Source: a virus. From it: a DNA stretch of 64,000 bases. Where the stretch lies: positions 110,042-174,041 of the IMG/VR virus record IMGVR_UViG_3300042887_005324, one strand, 5' to 3'. The position numbers were made by a program, and so were the translations under genes. The notes beneath the pieces were generated by a model. The model was not told the DNA's origin and searched no databases. It saw only the letters and a list, made by a program, of their open reading frames with translations. Every line of letters starts with the position of its first letter. Within the stretch, counting starts at the first letter, position 1. Below are positions 60,857 through 64,000 of the stretch, piece after piece.

Positions 60857-61819
60857 ATGGCAATTAATGAATTTGATGACTTATTTAGTGGCAATCTAGA
60901 CAGTAAGATGGATTTCCTAAATGAAAAAAAACAAGTAAATGCAGATGGTATTTACAGAATTGATCTTTCTAAGGTCAAAGACAAAAAGAAAGGTTACCGT
61001 TCAGTAGTTCGTCTTTTACCAAACTTGACAAAAGAAGGTAAAGTAGGACAAGCAGCAATTGAGAAAATTACTCACTATGTTGATATCAAGAACGCAAAAG
61101 AATTATCTGGTTGGTTTGACTCAGCTAAGAACTTCAACGAGAAGTGTCCATTAACTGATTTGTATTACAACATGGTAAATTCTAAAAACGCTATTCTTCA
61201 AGAAAAAGCTAAATGTTTGAAATACTCTAAAAAGTATTATTCTTATGTTTTAGTTATTGAAGACGAACAACAACCAGAACTAGTTGGTAAAGTTATGATT
61301 TTTCAATATGGTAAAACTATTAAAGATAAAATCTTAGCTGAAAAAAATGGTGAAATCTCTGGTGTTTCTTGTAATGTTTTTGATTTGACTCACGGTAAAG
61401 ATTTCGTTCTTTTAGTGAAAGAAATTCAAACTGGTGACGAAACTTATCCAGATTACAAAAACTCAATGTTCAAACCAGAAACATCTTCTCTTCCTATTTA
61501 TTTCGAAGACAAAGCAGCATTCAAAAATGTTCCTGTAGTAGATGGTAAAATTGATCCTAAGGCTCAGACAATGGTTAAAGACTTCTTATTAAAGAGAGAA
61601 CATGAATTGGAGGAATTTGCACCAAAGCGTTTATCTGAAGAACAACAAGCTAAAATCAATGAGATCACAGCTTACTTGACTGGTAAAGCTTCTGCTTCTT
61701 TCAACAAAGAATCAAAACCATCATCTGATGATTTTGAAATCGATGGACTTGTTTCATCTGGTAGCAGTACTTCTTCTTCTACAACTGAAGATGAAGACGA
61801 TTTCTTTGGTGATTTCTAA
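60857..61819 (+). CDS. 32: gp32-like single-stranded DNA-binding protein
   Basis: 320 aa, similar in size to T4 gp32. The core follows T4: RSVVRLLPNLTKEGK (T4: AVIRFLPS), FNEKCPLTDLYYN at the zinc-loop position, YYSYVLVIEDEQQPELVGKV (T4: [20 protein letters not shown]), FQYGKTIKDKI, and a C-terminal acidic Ser-rich tail ending EDEDDFFGDF. The tail recruits replication partners. Zinc ligands look partly lost (CPxT in place of CPxC). Central to phage replication and recombination with gp46. Strong UUCG-type terminator follows. Confidence 0.93.
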   Translation: MAINEFDDLFSGNLDSKMDFLNEKKQVNADGIYRIDLSKVKDKKKGYRSVVRLLPNLTKEGKVGQAAIEKITHYVDIKNAKELSGWFDSAKNFNEKCPLTDLYYNMVNSKNAILQEKAKCLKYSKKYYSYVLVIEDEQQPELVGKVMIFQYGKTIKDKILAEKNGEISGVSCNVFDLTHGKDFVLLVKEIQTGDETYPDYKNSMFKPETSSLPIYFEDKAAFKNVPVVDGKIDPKAQTMVKDFLLKREHELEEFAPKRLSEEQQAKINEITAYLTGKASASFNKESKPSSDDFEIDGLVSSGSSTSSSTTEDEDDFFGDF

Positions 61820-61831
61820 TATTCAATTTTA

Positions 61832-61863
61832 GAAAAACCCCTCTTCGAGGGGTTTTTCTTTTT
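61832..61863 (+). terminator. intrinsic terminator after gp32
   Basis: AAAAACCCCTC-TTC-GAGGGGTTTTT stem-loop with a T-run; GC-rich stem in AT-rich surroundings, right after the gp32 stop. Confidence 0.92.
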
Positions 61864-61881
61864 TAAACAAAAAAAACTTTT

Positions 61882-61895
61882 TTTATATAAATAAA
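61882..61895 (+). promoter_or_regulatory. candidate phage-type promoter box (TTATATAAATAAAA)
   Basis: 21 nt before the ATG at 61917; contains TATAAATA, the T4 late consensus. Confidence 0.45.
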
Positions 61896-61916
61896 AGTAA
61901 AAATCTATTTAATAAA

Positions 61917-62891
61917 ATGAACTACACTGGTAAAAAATACACTGACTTAGTTACAGGAAGAGTAATTGAAATAAAAGACCACTTTGAGGATATCGCTATT
62001 TTAGATAATGGTAGTAAAGTAAAAGTATCTAGATTGTTAGATAAAAACTACTTTGATGAATTTATAGATCCAAAATCTTTCTTCCAAAATGAAAGCTTAT
62101 TAAATACATTCGCTCAAAAAATCAAACAAATTCCAGATAGCGTTATCAACAATATAAATGAATCAGTAGATAACTTTACTCAAAATGACACTGTTGATCT
62201 TAACAACATTTCTGGATCTACTTCTATAAGACCAGCAATAAACGAATCAGCTGTAATAATGTCTGACCCAGAAATAGAGAAAGAAGAGTTAATGAGAAAA
62301 TACGGAATACCTCAATCTAATGCCGTTAATGCTGCTCAACAACAAATGGAAATGTTTCAAAACTTACTGAATGATAAACCGGTGACACAAGTTAATGTCA
62401 GCAGAGATGAAGAGCCAGTTCAAAGAATTGAGGTCAATAGAGATGAACAGGAACTCATTCAAAACTCAAGAGTAGTTTCTCAACCTAAAGTCGAAGATCC
62501 TATTATAACAATGTTCAAGAATTGTAAAAGAAACAAAGATTTCAAAATTACATTAGATATTGAGAACAAAATACCCCGTCCAGACTTTATCGAAATGATG
62601 GAAGATTCTTATAACACGAGTATCATAGAATTTTTAGCAGATGAATTTACAAATAATCTTTTATCTAATCCAAATATTATCAAAGATAAAATTAAAAATG
62701 AGATTTCTAAATTAGTTTATGGTGAGGAAAAAATTGAAGAAGTTTCATCTAAGCCATCAACAGATGTTAATTCTCAGATAACAGATTCTGTCACTCAAAT
62801 AAATAAGGAAAATAAGTCAGTAGAAGAAACTGTTGAGACTAAGAAGAAAAACACAACCAGGAAAACTAAAAAAGAATCTATTGAGAAATGA
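61917..62891 (+). CDS. hypothetical protein, 324 aa (possible structural/assembly role)
   Basis: The N-terminus has a small beta-rich domain (TGRVIEIKDHFEDIAIL then NGSKVKVSRLLDK), the middle is Gln/Asn-rich and probably disordered (residues 90-195), and the C-terminus is highly charged ending KKKNTTRKTKKESIEK. No catalytic motif. Coupled with the next gene by ATGA overlap. A scaffold-like or DNA-associated role is possible but unsupported by a family match. Confidence 0.65.
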   Translation: MNYTGKKYTDLVTGRVIEIKDHFEDIAILDNGSKVKVSRLLDKNYFDEFIDPKSFFQNESLLNTFAQKIKQIPDSVINNINESVDNFTQNDTVDLNNISGSTSIRPAINESAVIMSDPEIEKEELMRKYGIPQSNAVNAAQQQMEMFQNLLNDKPVTQVNVSRDEEPVQRIEVNRDEQELIQNSRVVSQPKVEDPIITMFKNCKRNKDFKITLDIENKIPRPDFIEMMEDSYNTSIIEFLADEFTNNLLSNPNIIKDKIKNEISKLVYGEEKIEEVSSKPSTDVNSQITDSVTQINKENKSVEETVETKKKNTTRKTKKESIEK

Positions 62892-63280
62892 TTGATAAAC
62901 AATTAATTGAAAGTGCTAAACTCATTAGAAACGATTATTTGAATTTAACTTCAAATCTTGATAAGTATCAAGTAGAAGTTGGAAACTTAGGTAAATTTCT
63001 ACTAAATAAAGTAGAGGAACTGAAAAAGTATAATGATGAAGTGATTAAAAAGATTAAAAATAAAGATGATATTGCAAAAGTCACTAGTCATATTTTACTC
63101 GAGATACAAGAAATAGAAGTCGAAGAAAAACGAATAGCAGTTAAAGTTGAGTCAATAAACACAAAATTAGAAAAACTAAAAAAAGATGAGATGTCACTCT
63201 ATCAAACTATCAAAGATAGATATCCTAATTTGAGTGATGATCAAATTGTAAAAGAAATACAATCACATTTAGAAAAATAA
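62888..63280 (+). CDS. coiled-coil hypothetical protein, 130 aa
   Basis: Almost entirely predicted coiled coil (ELKKYNDEVIKKIKNKDDIA and KRIAVKVESINTKLEKLKKD), acidic/basic heptads, no cysteines. Ends just before a strong terminator. Role unknown; likely works with the preceding protein, given the 4-nt overlap. Confidence 0.65.
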   Translation: MIDKQLIESAKLIRNDYLNLTSNLDKYQVEVGNLGKFLLNKVEELKKYNDEVIKKIKNKDDIAKVTSHILLEIQEIEVEEKRIAVKVESINTKLEKLKKDEMSLYQTIKDRYPNLSDDQIVKEIQSHLEK

Positions 63281-63311
63281 AATAACCCTTCATTAGAAGG
63301 GTTATTTTTTT
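63279..63311 (+). terminator. intrinsic terminator
   Basis: AAATAACCCTTC/GAAGGGTTATTT stem with ATTA loop and T-run directly after the coiled-coil gene. Confidence 0.9.
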
Positions 63312-63322
63312 AATATATATTG
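63308..63322 (+). promoter_or_regulatory. candidate phage late-type promoter box (TTTTAATATATATTG)
   Basis: 17 nt before the ATG at 63340 and overlapping the terminator's T-run, so the next gene has a new promoter. Confidence 0.45.
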
Positions 63323-63339
63323 AAAATATTCAATGTATA

Positions 63340-64000
63340 ATGAGAGTTTCGAAATTTGTTAAAGCTCATAAAGATATCTTATTAGAGTACATCTATAACG
63401 ATGGTAATAATATAGGTGATCCCTATAAAATATTAGTTAACATTAGAGACAACTCTTATTCTTATCAAGCAGGTGATTCAAGTACCACTGGGAACACAAC
63501 TACTAATCAATTGTTTAGACTTGATGGGGTAAGTAATACTTATGGATTAGTCAATACAACAAACTATTCGTTTCTTTCACTTAGAGAGTATCCATCAGGC
63601 TTTCCTACAAGACATGATACATTAAAAATTCACTTACCAGTTAATTACACATTTGGTGAGTATTTGGGTTGTTATGTTAGAATTTATGCATTTGACTATA
63701 ACAACGAAAAAACATACGATGTAAGTAACTTCTTTTTTGATGCAACTGATGTTAATCAATCTTATTTACTTGGATATAATTCACCACCATTGCTTTTTCA
63801 AGAAAAACTTTGGGGTAAAAATCTAACACTTGAAGTACCTGCGGTATTTGCTTTAGCTAATCAAAGAGTTAATAATGCGACTAAACAAAACACAATAAAT
63901 TTTAATTTGACAAATGGGGCTGGGATTGGTCTCAACACTCCAATTTTTATTGATTTTCATTTTATAACAAGTAAAAAAACTGTTAATAGTGTTACTACTT
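63340..64000 (+). CDS. unrecognised, probably structural protein; incomplete at right edge
   Basis: Open from the ATG at 63340 to the window end (220 codons seen). Beta-rich, Asn/Thr/Tyr-rich sequence (NYSFLSLREYPSGFPTRHD, YLGCYVRIYAFDYNN, LTLEVPAVFALANQRVNN), no signal peptide. Composition is like the virion proteins of this phage and it has the late-type upstream box, so a structural protein is likely. Not recognised further. Confidence 0.65.
   Translation, partial: MRVSKFVKAHKDILLEYIYNDGNNIGDPYKILVNIRDNSYSYQAGDSSTTGNTTTNQLFRLDGVSNTYGLVNTTNYSFLSLREYPSGFPTRHDTLKIHLPVNYTFGEYLGCYVRIYAFDYNNEKTYDVSNFFFDATDVNQSYLLGYNSPPLLFQEKLWGKNLTLEVPAVFALANQRVNNATKQNTINFNLTNGAGIGLNTPIFIDFHFITSKKTVNSVTT

Overview
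The window looks like part of the genome of a large tailed, probably contractile-tailed, bacteriophage of a Bacteroidota host, most likely a flavobacterium-like one. Evidence for a phage: T4-type replication and recombination proteins (gp32-like ssDNA-binding protein, gp46/SbcC-like ATPase), very large fibre and virion-structure genes (up to 2326 codons), HNH endonucleases, a lysozyme and tightly packed small genes with 1-20 nt overlaps. Evidence for the host: very AT-rich DNA, no obvious Shine-Dalgarno sequences, and repeated TAnnTTTG boxes (the Bacteroidota -7 promoter element) just upstream of genes.

Layout. 0-2.6 kb: small hypothetical genes, a DUF6011-type zinc protein and a RuvC-fold nuclease. 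2.6-14 kb (minus strand): virion fibres, a beta-solenoid protein, two collagen-like proteins and small structural proteins. 14-18.3 kb (plus): an operon with gp46, ribosomal protein bS21 and a truncated DnaJ. 18.3-25.3 kb (minus): a giant protein with WxxG/F repeats. 25.4-34.9 kb: auxiliary genes on both strands (ribulose-phosphate epimerase, two DNA methyltransferases, HD hydrolase, M16 peptidase, HNH nuclease, CoaE-like protein, L7/L12-CTD-like protein, S1-like protein). 35-45.5 kb (minus): more virion genes and a double-domain glycosyltransferase. 45.6-52.6 kb: acyl carrier protein, NAD-dependent DNA ligase, ECF-type sigma factor, thioredoxin, SmpB, and a set of exported proteins (outer-membrane beta-barrel, GH25 lysozyme, secreted nuclease), then an initiator tRNA. 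52.6-57.6 kb (minus): a third collagen-containing fibre. 57.7-64 kb (plus): small genes, a 2H phosphoesterase, an HNH nuclease, a small possible DNA-binding protein, gp32, and an incomplete gene running off the right edge.

The most striking theme is translation. Within 36 kb the phage carries bS21, an S1-like protein, a protein with the L7/L12 C-terminal domain, SmpB and an initiator-type tRNA with its own promoter and terminator. Several genes also have a host-type promoter only 4-6 nt before the start codon, which predicts leaderless or nearly leaderless mRNAs. Together this suggests a phage programme to reshape translation initiation and ribosome rescue in a host lineage that already ignores Shine-Dalgarno signals. 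The individual family assignments are mostly strong; the idea that they form one system is inference.

The second theme is transcription. A TTAATATATA-like box lies upstream of most virion genes and several others, distinct from the TAnnTTTG boxes, and the phage encodes its own ECF-type sigma factor. This suggests an early (host sigma) / late (phage sigma) division. All calls are from reading the sequence; no database search was run.
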